NCBI GenBank assembly: GCA_937960715.1 | Contig: CALGOO010000333.1 | Span: forward strand, 1-17,164 | Direction of reading: 5' to 3' | Length of the DNA: 17,164 nucleotides | Origin: an uncultured Candidatus Competibacteraceae bacterium | GTDB lineage: Bacteria; Pseudomonadota; Gammaproteobacteria; Competibacterales; Competibacteraceae | Shown here: piece by piece, positions 6,390-13,701 of the stretch | Position numbering within the stretch: the first letter of the stretch is position 1 | How the letters are laid out: each line of letters starts with the position of its first letter | Made by a program: the position numbers and the translations under genes | Notes under the pieces: model-generated | Database searches by the model: none | Seen by the model: only the letters and a program-made list of their open reading frames with translations | What the model was told of the DNA's origin: nothing

Positions 6390-8900
6390 ATGGCGTCCAT
6401 TCATCTTTGGCGCGGCGACTGGATCGACGACCGCGAACTGACCGCCCGGCTGCCCAACCTGGCCGCGACCCTGGCCGAGGACTGCCAACAACCCCTTGAT
6501 CTCCCCCGCCTGTACCGCGCCGGCGCCGCCCTGGCCGCCGAATTGGCCCAGCACGGTCCGCTCTATCGCGCGCTAACCGAGGAATTGACCCAAACCGGCG
6601 ACGCGCCGGACGACGCCGCGACCCTGGCAACCCTGGCGGAATTTCTACGCGCTGAAACTCTGGAATATCAGGTCTTGCGCGCCTTCGGCGATCCGGCGCC
6701 GTTCACCCCGCGCCGGATCGACTATGCCGACCATCGCTTCGAAGCCTGGGCGCCGCTCGGCGTGCTCGGTCACGTCACCCCGGCCAACGCGCGCGGCGTG
6801 GCGGCCATGAGCCTGATCGAAGGCTTGCTGGCCGGCAATATCAACCTGCTGAAAACCAGCCGCCGGGACGGTCTGTTCACCCAGAAACTGCTGCGCGCCC
6901 TGGTGGAGCGGGAACCGACCCTGAAGCCGTTCGTCTACGTGCTGCGGCTGTCCTCGCGCCAGCCCGAAGTCTTGAGCGCCTTGTTCGCGTTGTGCGATGG
7001 CGTGGTGGTCTGGGGCGGCGAGGACGCGGTCGCGGCGGTGCGCGCCATGACTCCACCGGCGGCGCGGCTGATCGAATGGGGCCACCGGATTTCCTTCGCC
7101 TACGTCGCGCAAGAATCGAGCGCCGATCCCGCCGCGCTGCGGGCGCTGGCCCACGATGTCTGCTTCATCGAACAGCAAGCCTGTTCCAGCCCGCAATGCC
7201 TGTATCTGGAAACCGCCGATCCCGCCGAACTGCACGCCTTCGCCGAGCGGTTCGCGGCGGTGCTGGCCGAGGTCGCTCCCACGATCCCGCGCGGCCAACC
7301 GCCCGGTCCGCACGAACAGGCCGAGATCACCACCACCCGCGAACTGTGCCGGCTGGATGGCGCCATCGACGGCAGCCGGGTCATCGAGGCGCCGGATCGG
7401 AGCTGGCGCTTGCTGGTCGAGCCGAAACCCGGTCTGCGCGCCTCGCCGCTGTTCCGCACCCTCTGGATCAAGCCGCTGCCGATGACCGCCATCGTCGCGA
7501 CCCTGCGGCCGCTGCGAGCCTGGTTGCAAACCGCCGGGCTGGCCTGTCCGCTGGAGCGGCTGGCCGAACTGAGCCGCGCCCTGCTGGCCGCGGGCGTCAC
7601 CCGCATCGTCCGGCCCGGCGAACAGGTCGGCGGCTACTTCGGCGGCCCCCACGACGGAGTCTACAGCCTGCAACGCTACGCCCGGCGTGTTGCGCTGGAA
7701 CTGCCGGCCAATCTTCAGGGCATCACCAGTTTCGCCGAACTGGAAGCGCCGCCGCCCCTGCCGGCGGACGCCGCCGCCGCGCCGGTGATGGACAAGGCCG
7801 GGTTCCTGGCGTTGCCGACCGATGCCGCCGCCGCCCAGCTTTACTTCAAGAGCGGCGGTAGTTCCGGCGATCCCAAGGTGTCGGTGTTCAGCCACGCCGA
7901 CTATGCCCGGCAAATGCGTGCCGCCGGCGATGGGCTGTACGCCGCCGGTCTCGATCCGGTCCACGACCGCTGCATGAACCTGTTTTTTGCCGGTCACCTG
8001 TACGGCGGCTTCATCAGCTTTTGGAGCGCCCTGGAGCATTTGCAAGCCGTGCAACTGCCGATGACCGCCATCGACGATCTGGCCGAGGTAGCGGCCATCA
8101 TCGAACGCTTCCAGGTCGATACCCTGCTGGGTATGCCGTTCTACCTGGTGAAGCTGTTCCACGAACAGGGCGAACGGCTGCGGCACCATGGCGGGGTGCG
8201 CAAGATCTTCTACGGCGGCGAACATTTTCCACCCGTCGAACGGGCGCGGCTGCATCGGGAATTTGGCGTGGCCATCATCCGCTCCGCCGCCTATGGCAGC
8301 AACGACGCCGGACCGATGGGCTACCAGTGCCCACATTGCGCGGGCGGCGTCCATCACCTGCTGAGCACTCAGCACCTGGAGATTCTGGCCCTCGACACCG
8401 ACCGTCCGGTCGCGGCGGACGAAGTGGGGCGGCTGGTGGTCACGCCGCTGGCGCGGACCGCCCAGGCAATCCGCCGCTACGAAACCGGCGATCTGGGCCG
8501 CTGGGTGGCCAGCCCCTGTCCCTGCGGCCGCCGCGCGCCCCGCTTCGAGCTGCTGGGTCGCCACGGCGATATTTTCCGCGCGCCCTATTTCTTCAGCTAC
8601 GCGACGTTCGCCGCTATCCTGGCCGAGCAGGCCGGCTACGACGGCGAAATCCAGATCGTGCTGACCCAGGGCGAGGGCCGGTCGCGCATCACGTTGCGCC
8701 TGTCCGACCGGACCGCCCTGGAGGCCAGCCAGGCCCGCGAGTTGGTGCTGGCTCATTACCACGACCTGCGCGAGTTCGTGGTGGAGCGCGGCCTGACCGA
8801 ATTCAGCGTGGAACGGTCGCCGCTGGCGCAATTCGCGACGACCCCGACCAGCGGCAAACTCCAGCATGTCGTCGATCTGCGCCAGGAGCGCCCGTCATGA
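6390..8900 (+). CDS. LuxC acyl-CoA reductase fused to a PaaK-like adenylation domain
   Basis: This is an 836-residue two-part protein. Residues 1 to about 450 are LuxC (acyl-CoA/acyl-protein reductase, an aldehyde dehydrogenase relative): a nucleotide-binding PANARGV stretch starts at residue 131, GLLAGNINLLK follows, and the catalytic cysteine is Cys265 in EQQACSSPQ. Residues about 460-836 resemble phenylacetate-CoA ligase (PaaK) and LuxE-type AMP-forming enzymes: the ATP loop YFKSGGSSGDPK (S at 488), FYGGEHFPP, AAYGSNDAG, a CxxC (647, 650) and a CPCG (710-712) that may bind zinc, and a late TSGKL lysine (Lys823). A normal LuxC is about 480 residues, so the ligase half is an addition. It would activate an acid and hand it to the reductase in one chain. 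The ATG at 6390 is chosen because AGGAGGG (6377-6383) precedes it by six bases; upstream in-frame codons lack this. The gene lies 11 bases after the LuxE-like gene and overlaps the next by ATGA. Domain calls are strong; the product, an aldehyde, is inferred. Confidence 0.88.
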   Translation: MASIHLWRGDWIDDRELTARLPNLAATLAEDCQQPLDLPRLYRAGAALAAELAQHGPLYRALTEELTQTGDAPDDAATLATLAEFLRAETLEYQVLRAFGDPAPFTPRRIDYADHRFEAWAPLGVLGHVTPANARGVAAMSLIEGLLAGNINLLKTSRRDGLFTQKLLRALVEREPTLKPFVYVLRLSSRQPEVLSALFALCDGVVVWGGEDAVAAVRAMTPPAARLIEWGHRISFAYVAQESSADPAALRALAHDVCFIEQQACSSPQCLYLETADPAELHAFAERFAAVLAEVAPTIPRGQPPGPHEQAEITTTRELCRLDGAIDGSRVIEAPDRSWRLLVEPKPGLRASPLFRTLWIKPLPMTAIVATLRPLRAWLQTAGLACPLERLAELSRALLAAGVTRIVRPGEQVGGYFGGPHDGVYSLQRYARRVALELPANLQGITSFAELEAPPPLPADAAAAPVMDKAGFLALPTDAAAAQLYFKSGGSSGDPKVSVFSHADYARQMRAAGDGLYAAGLDPVHDRCMNLFFAGHLYGGFISFWSALEHLQAVQLPMTAIDDLAEVAAIIERFQVDTLLGMPFYLVKLFHEQGERLRHHGGVRKIFYGGEHFPPVERARLHREFGVAIIRSAAYGSNDAGPMGYQCPHCAGGVHHLLSTQHLEILALDTDRPVAADEVGRLVVTPLARTAQAIRRYETGDLGRWVASPCPCGRRAPRFELLGRHGDIFRAPYFFSYATFAAILAEQAGYDGEIQIVLTQGEGRSRITLRLSDRTALEASQARELVLAHYHDLREFVVERGLTEFSVERSPLAQFATTPTSGKLQHVVDLRQERPS

Positions 8901-10162
8901 TCGCCTACGAACTCGAAACCATCGTCGCCCTGGCGCGGTCCCGGTCGCCCTACTACCGCGCGCTCCATGCCGGTTTGCCGGAGAGCGGCTGGACGCTGAC
9001 CGATTTGCCGCCGGTGGACAGCAAGACCTTCTGGGAAGCGGCGGAAACCGGCGCGGTGCTGACCGGTCGGATGACCGATGGCACGGCGTTCAAGAGCGGC
9101 GGCACCACCGGCAAGCCCAAATTCTCCATTTTCCGCGCCAGCGAATGGGACACCCTGTGCGAAGGGTTCGGGCGGGGCATGGCGGCGGGTGGCCTGCGCC
9201 CTGGCGAGCGGCTGGCCAATCTGTTCTACGCCGGCGACCTGTACGCCTCGTTCCTGTTCATCACGCATTCCCTGGAGCGTTCCGGCGTGCCGGTCGTGCA
9301 TTTCCCGTTGGCCGGGCGGGTGGACGCCGACATGTTGCGGCACACCGTCGCCCATTTCGCGGTGGAAACCCTGGCCGGCGTGCCGACCACCTTGCTGGGC
9401 CTGGCCGCCACGCTGGCGCGCGAAGATGTAACGCTGCCCTCGGTGCGACGCATCCTGTTCGGCGGTGAAACCCTTTACCCCGATCAGGCGGTCACGCTGC
9501 GGCGGGTGTTTCCCAACGTCGGCATCGCCTCCATCGGCTACGCCAGCGTCGATGCCGGTCTGCTCGGTTACGCCAGTCCCGATTGCGGCTGGAACGAACA
9601 TCGGGTGTTTGGCGCGGCGACCCTGCTGGAAATCGTCGACGAGGGCAATGGCCGGCCGATCACCGAACCAGGCCAACCTGGCAAGGTCCTGATCACCAAT
9701 CTGACCCGGCTGCTGATGCCGATCATTCGCTATCCGGCCGGCGACCGAGCGGAATGGGTCGAACCGGCGGGAATGGCCGACCGCAAGTTCCGCCTGCTGG
9801 GCCGTTCCGAGGAAGGGGCGCGCGTCGGGGTGGTGTCGCTGTACTACGAGGACGTACACGCCGTGCTGGCGCCTTATCAGACCGAATTGAACGCCAGCGG
9901 TTTTCAGTTGCTGATCCGCCATTATGACCAGCGGGACGAATTGACCGTGCGGGTCGCCGCGTCCCCGCCCGCCGAGGCGCAAACCACCTGGAGCGAACGG
10001 CTGATCGAAGCTTTGTACGCCGCCCGGCCCATGCTGCGCGAGGAGCACCGGCGCGGTGCGATTCATCCGCCGCGGTTCGAGTGGACCGATGCCCGTCTAC
10101 TGGAAATCAACCCGCGCACCGGCAAGCTCAAACCCATCGTCGACCAGCGGATGGCGGGTTAA
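8897..10162 (+). CDS. PaaK-like acid-CoA/acyl-AMP ligase
   Basis: The 421-residue protein belongs to the phenylacetate-CoA ligase-like AMP-forming group. Its ATP-binding loop AFKSGGTTGKPKFS has its first serine at residue 67. Further motifs are NLFYAGDLYASF, ILFGGETLYP, IGYASVDAG, FRLLGRS and, near the end, NPRTGKLKP with Lys410, which fits the catalytic lysine of the mobile C-terminal domain. It aligns along its length with the second half of the preceding LuxC fusion (FKSGG[ST][ST]GxPK, GGE, Y.S.DAG, [ST]GKL), so the two are paralogous. It lacks the CxxC/CPCG cysteine pairs of that copy. It would activate an acid as acyl-AMP and pass it to CoA, a protein thiol or an amine; which acid is unknown. 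The start overlaps the upstream stop (ATGA), with AGGAG at 8884-8888. Confidence 0.87.
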   Translation: MIAYELETIVALARSRSPYYRALHAGLPESGWTLTDLPPVDSKTFWEAAETGAVLTGRMTDGTAFKSGGTTGKPKFSIFRASEWDTLCEGFGRGMAAGGLRPGERLANLFYAGDLYASFLFITHSLERSGVPVVHFPLAGRVDADMLRHTVAHFAVETLAGVPTTLLGLAATLAREDVTLPSVRRILFGGETLYPDQAVTLRRVFPNVGIASIGYASVDAGLLGYASPDCGWNEHRVFGAATLLEIVDEGNGRPITEPGQPGKVLITNLTRLLMPIIRYPAGDRAEWVEPAGMADRKFRLLGRSEEGARVGVVSLYYEDVHAVLAPYQTELNASGFQLLIRHYDQRDELTVRVAASPPAEAQTTWSERLIEALYAARPMLREEHRRGAIHPPRFEWTDARLLEINPRTGKLKPIVDQRMAG

Positions 10163-10165
10163 GCC

Positions 10166-11638
10166 ATGACAACGGCCGACCTCAGCCGACTGATCGTCCC
10201 GGCGCGACCGCGTTTCATTCCGCTGGTCCGCGCTCACGCCCGCGTCGTCGCCCAGGAAAGCGGTTTCGACCCGTCCGCCTGCCGCGCCATCGAATTGGGG
10301 ACCGAGGAAGCGGTCGCCCAGTTCATCGGGCTGGCCGACGACGAAACCGCCACCCTGGAACTGGCGTGCGAACCGGAGGCCACCCGGCTGATCCTGCGCC
10401 TGCGCCACCACGGGTCGCCGCTGGACTGCTCCCGCTGGCCCGAGTACGACCCGAGCCAGCCGGAAGCCCATCTGGACGGCCTGAGCGCCTACCTGATGCG
10501 GCGTGCGTTCGACGAAGCCTGCTGGCGCAATCTGGGCAAGGGAGGCCAGGAGTGGCAACTGGTCAAGTATCTAGCCACGCCGCGGGTGGGCGCGGAGCCG
10601 CCGCCCGTCGCGCCCGCCGCGCCGGCGGCGACTCCGGCCTTCGCCATTCGCCGCCTGCAAGCCGACGACGCCCTGGCGGTCTCCCGCTGCATCCATGCCT
10701 GCTACGGCTATTCCTACGTCTACGACTTCGTTTACTACCCGGACCGGCTGGCGGCGATGAACGCCAGCGGCGAACTGATCTCGGCGGTGGCGGTCGCGGC
10801 GGACGGCGAGGTGCTCGGTCACGCCGCCCTGATTCGCTCCGACCCCACGGCGCGCACGGGCGAACTGGGCGTCGCCGCCGTCTCGCCTCGTTACCGAAGC
10901 GGCGGCGTCGCCCACCAGTTGAGCGCATGGCTGCTGGACTGGGCGGCGCGGCAGGGTTGGCACGGCGTCAACGCCAACGCGGTCACCTCGCATCCCTTCA
11001 GCCAGCACCTTTGCGCCCGGCTGGATTTCCGCCCCTGCGGCCTGTTGCTGGGGCTGGCGCCGGCCAGTCTGTCGTTTCATGGCATCGCCGACCGACTGCG
11101 GCAACGGGAAAGTTGCGTGCTGGCGTATCGCGCCCTGCAACCCGCGCCGGCCCGAACCCTTTATCCACCGTTGCGCTACCAGAACCTGCTGACCCGGATT
11201 TACGGTCGACTTGACCGCCCGGTCTCGTTCGCGCCGGGCCAGGCCCCCGCCGCCGCGACCAGCCGCTGGGAAACCACCGCCAAGGCCCATCTTGGAACCG
11301 CGATCCTCACCCTGCATCAGTCAGGCCAGGACGCGGCGCGCGTCGTGGCCGGGCAGTTGCTGGAACTCCGCCGCCAAGGCATGGAATGCGTGTTGCTGTA
11401 TCTGAACCTGAGCGATCCGGCCTTGTCGGATTTCGCTTCCGAGTGGGAACGACTGGGCTTTCACTTCGCCGGGGTGCTGCCCGGTGGGGATGAGGGCGAC
11501 TGGCTGATTCTCAATCATCCGCTGCAACAGGCGTTCGATTACGAGCGGCTGGTGCTGGCCGACGATTGGAGCCGCGAACTGCTGGCCGCCATCGAAGCGG
11601 AAGACCCGGTGCTGCAAGCGCTGGCGGGACGCGGTTGA
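10166..11638 (+). CDS. Degenerate GHKL (RsbW-like) ATPase domain fused to a GNAT acetyltransferase
   Basis: The protein has 490 residues. Residues 1 to about 135 look like the RsbW/serine-kinase branch of GHKL ATPases: AIELGTEEAV at 41-50 corresponds to the N-box, and LRHHGSPLD to the G1 box. The usual Asn of the N-box and Asp of the G1 box are absent (AQFIGLA and RHHG instead), so ATP binding is doubtful. After an Ala/Pro-rich linker, residues about 158-300 form a GNAT fold with the acetyl-CoA loop SPRYRSGGVAHQL at 240-252. The rest, to 490, is a further alpha/beta unit (GMECVLLYLNLSDP, LGFHFAGVLPG) that I cannot name, perhaps a second GNAT-like fold. It starts three bases after the previous stop with only a weak ribosome site, so it is probably coupled. 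GNAT enzymes acylate amines, so in this operon it could attach an acyl group to an amino acid or amine. The role is inferred. Confidence 0.78.
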   Translation: MTTADLSRLIVPARPRFIPLVRAHARVVAQESGFDPSACRAIELGTEEAVAQFIGLADDETATLELACEPEATRLILRLRHHGSPLDCSRWPEYDPSQPEAHLDGLSAYLMRRAFDEACWRNLGKGGQEWQLVKYLATPRVGAEPPPVAPAAPAATPAFAIRRLQADDALAVSRCIHACYGYSYVYDFVYYPDRLAAMNASGELISAVAVAADGEVLGHAALIRSDPTARTGELGVAAVSPRYRSGGVAHQLSAWLLDWAARQGWHGVNANAVTSHPFSQHLCARLDFRPCGLLLGLAPASLSFHGIADRLRQRESCVLAYRALQPAPARTLYPPLRYQNLLTRIYGRLDRPVSFAPGQAPAAATSRWETTAKAHLGTAILTLHQSGQDAARVVAGQLLELRRQGMECVLLYLNLSDPALSDFASEWERLGFHFAGVLPGGDEGDWLILNHPLQQAFDYERLVLADDWSRELLAAIEAEDPVLQALAGRG

Positions 11639-11779
11639 CCGTTTCATCGCCCGTCCTGTCCAAGGAACGGGATGCGCCCCACCGTGCGTTCTGGGTGGTT
11701 TCCAAAGGTTCGCCCATCCGCTTGTCATGAATAGGGAGGCGCATCCCAAAATCCTCGCTCCTCGACCCGAGACGTAGCC
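11639..11779. other. Intergenic gap between the lux-like and metal-efflux operons
   Basis: This 141-base gap separates two functionally different gene runs on the same strand. Two modest stem-loops are visible: an imperfect one at 11650-11671 (CCCGTCCT against AGGAACGGG with one bulged base) and CCACC/GGTGG at 11679-11698, followed by GTTTCC. Either might help end transcription, but neither has a proper T tract. A TTGTCA at 11722-11727 resembles a -35 box, yet no good -10 lies 16-19 bases downstream. A promoter for the efflux operon is expected here but I cannot pin it down. Confidence 0.45.
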
Positions 11780-12409
11780 ATGAATCGACATCCGACCCAC
11801 CGCGCGGCCCCCTGGCTCGCCGCGATGCTGTTCGTCTTCGGCACCGCGCCGCTCTTCCCGGTACTGGCTCACGAAGGCGAGGACCATGGCGCGGCCGGCT
11901 CCGTCGAGATTGCCATTCCGGGCGAGACTTTTCTGACGATGAGCGGCGGCGGCGCGCTGTTCGAAGCCGTCCTGAAGCACCGCCCTTTCGCGCCGGGGGA
12001 CCCGGTGGCGGTGACGCTCTACCTGGTCTCGCTGGAAACCAATCGCCCGGTTGCCGACGCCACCGTCAGCGCGAGCCTTTCCGAGGGCGACCGAAGCACG
12101 AGCGTGGCGTTCGCGCCGAAACCCGGCGGGCCGGTTGGCGCGTACAGCAGCGCCACCGTCACCCCCACGACCGCCGCGCCGATGTCGTGGCTGTTCGACG
12201 TAACGGCGGGCGGTGACACGGACCTGATCGGCCTAACTGGATTCCAGGCCAGCCCGCCCAAGTCCAACCCCGCCGTCGGTGACCCCTCCCTCCGCCGCGA
12301 CGGAACGGCATCTCTCCGACCGGCGGTCCTGGCCGCAGTCGGAGTTCCGCTGCTGATCGCCGCCTTCGTGGTGGGCCGCATGACCGCTCGCAAAGGAGTC
12401 GCCACATGA
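11780..12409 (+). CDS. Small periplasmic protein with C-terminal membrane anchor, in metal-efflux operon
   Basis: The 209-residue protein has a signal peptide (hydrophobic to residue 30, likely cut at VLA|HEGEDHG), so the mature form begins with a His/Glu/Asp-rich metal-binding motif. A beta-rich middle follows (PGDPVAVTLYLV, ATVSASLSEGD, MSWLFDVTAGG), resembling a small immunoglobulin- or FixH-like fold. A hydrophobic helix at about 182-199 with an RMTARK tail would anchor it in the inner membrane. I do not recognise a named family. Its stop overlaps the adaptor start (ATGA, 12406-12409), and the adaptor carries the same HEGEDH motif, so it is probably an accessory metal-binding or sensing part of the pump. 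The ribosome site before 11780 is weak; the start is chosen by the signal peptide. Confidence 0.75.
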   Translation: MNRHPTHRAAPWLAAMLFVFGTAPLFPVLAHEGEDHGAAGSVEIAIPGETFLTMSGGGALFEAVLKHRPFAPGDPVAVTLYLVSLETNRPVADATVSASLSEGDRSTSVAFAPKPGGPVGAYSSATVTPTTAAPMSWLFDVTAGGDTDLIGLTGFQASPPKSNPAVGDPSLRRDGTASLRPAVLAAVGVPLLIAAFVVGRMTARKGVAT

Positions 12410-13623
12410 CTCGAAACCCGCTCGGCCTGCTGGTCGCCTCGGCCTTGGCGGTCGCCGCGCCGCTCGCTCAAGCCCACGAGGGCGAGGACCATTCCGGCGC
12501 CGGTTTGGCGACCGCCCCGCCCGCCTTGCTCACCACCCCTCTCCACGTCCCCATCGAGACGCAATTGCTGGCCCGGATCGAGACGACCCGCGCGCGGTTG
12601 GAAACCGTTCCCCGCACGCTCCGGGTCCTGGGCCGCACCCTCATCCGTTCCGAACGCGAGGCCATCGTGACGGCGCCACAGGAAGGTCGCCTGATCGCCG
12701 CCGGTGACTACAAGATTCCCGCCCTCGGCGAGCGGGTGAAGCGGGACCAAGTCATCGCCATCGTCGAGGAATCCATCGCGGCCCCTGACCTCGTGACGAT
12801 TGCGACCGAGCGCGCCCGCGCCGCCAGCGATTTGCGGCAGGCCGAGGCGAGTTTGGCGCTCGCCCAGCGCGAGCATGACCGCCTGACCAAGCTGGCGGGC
12901 GTGGCCACGGACAAGGACATCACCGCCGCTCGCAACGCCCTGGAGGTGGCCAGGGCCAGGCGCGACGGCTTTGTCGAGCAGGTGGCGCTGCTCGATTCCG
13001 CCTCGACCACGGGGATTCTCGCCCAGAAACGCCGAATCATTCGGGCGCCGCTCGACGGCACGATCGCGCGAACGCACGTCACCCTCGGTGAAAACGTCAG
13101 CCGCGACAAGCCCTTATTCCAGATTGTCGACACGACCGAGCTGCTGGTCGAGGCCAGCGTCTTCGAGACCGACGTCGCCGCGATCCTGGCCGCCCAGCGG
13201 GCGTTCTTCACCGTGGAAGCGTTTCCCGGCGAGTCGTTCCCCGCCCGCCTCGTCTCGCGCGGGGCCGTCGTCGACGAACGGACGCGCGCCTTGCCGGTGC
13301 TCTTCGCCGTGCCCAACGCCGCGGGCCGCCTCTTCGGCGGGATGTTCGGGCGCGTCTACATCGAAACCGGGGCCGAGATATCGGGAATCGCGGTGCCCAA
13401 ATCGGCGCTGGTCGACCTGGACGGTCAGCCCGTAGTCTATGTGAAAACCGGCGGCGAGCGGTTCACCGCGCGTCCGGTGCGGATTCTGGAACGGTTGAGC
13501 GACCGTCTGCTGCTGGCCGACGACGGAACGCTCAAACCCGACGACCGCGTCGTCGTCCAGGGAACCTATCAGGTCCGCCTGTCCAAGCCCTTGCCGGTGG
13601 CGAGCGACTCGTCGGTCCGTTGA
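12406..13623 (+). CDS. RND efflux periplasmic adaptor (membrane fusion protein, CusB/CzcB type)
   Basis: The 405-residue protein has a signal peptide (cleavage likely after AQA at 21-23) and then HEGEDHSG at 24-31, a probable metal-binding start. The adaptor layout is clear: barrel strand VPRTLRVLGR near 69-78, first lipoyl half around 85-122 (TAPQEGRLIAAGD, GERVKRDQVIAIV), an alpha-helical hairpin about 128-198 rich in Ala, Arg and Glu (RQAEASLALAQREHDRL), second lipoyl half about 206-240 (RRIIRAPLDGTIARTHVT), a beta barrel with ETDVAAI, and the membrane-proximal domain to the end. It links the inner-membrane pump to an outer-membrane channel and probably hands metal to the pump. AAAGGAG at 12392-12398 and an ATGA overlap support the start at 12406. 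Heavy-metal type is inferred from the HME pump and the His motifs; the metal is unknown. Confidence 0.9.
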   Translation: MTRNPLGLLVASALAVAAPLAQAHEGEDHSGAGLATAPPALLTTPLHVPIETQLLARIETTRARLETVPRTLRVLGRTLIRSEREAIVTAPQEGRLIAAGDYKIPALGERVKRDQVIAIVEESIAAPDLVTIATERARAASDLRQAEASLALAQREHDRLTKLAGVATDKDITAARNALEVARARRDGFVEQVALLDSASTTGILAQKRRIIRAPLDGTIARTHVTLGENVSRDKPLFQIVDTTELLVEASVFETDVAAILAAQRAFFTVEAFPGESFPARLVSRGAVVDERTRALPVLFAVPNAAGRLFGGMFGRVYIETGAEISGIAVPKSALVDLDGQPVVYVKTGGERFTARPVRILERLSDRLLLADDGTLKPDDRVVVQGTYQVRLSKPLPVASDSSVR

Positions 13624-13701
13624 CCCGTCGAACCCTGTCGATCGGCAACCCTTCAACTCCCTCCAACCGATGCGCTCGACTTTACCTTCCAGGAGATTCC
13701 C

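Noticed and set aside
6645..8867. Long minus-strand open frame (740 codons) opposite the LuxC-PaaK fusion
   Set aside because: It is compositionally biased with no domain, and the plus-strand frame has catalytic motifs throughout.
11650..11700. Candidate rho-independent terminators after the GHKL-GNAT gene
   Set aside because: The stems are short or bulged and no run of T follows, so they were not annotated as terminators.
11722..11755. Promoter with TTGTCA -35 before the metal-efflux operon
   Set aside because: No acceptable -10 hexamer lies at the right distance.
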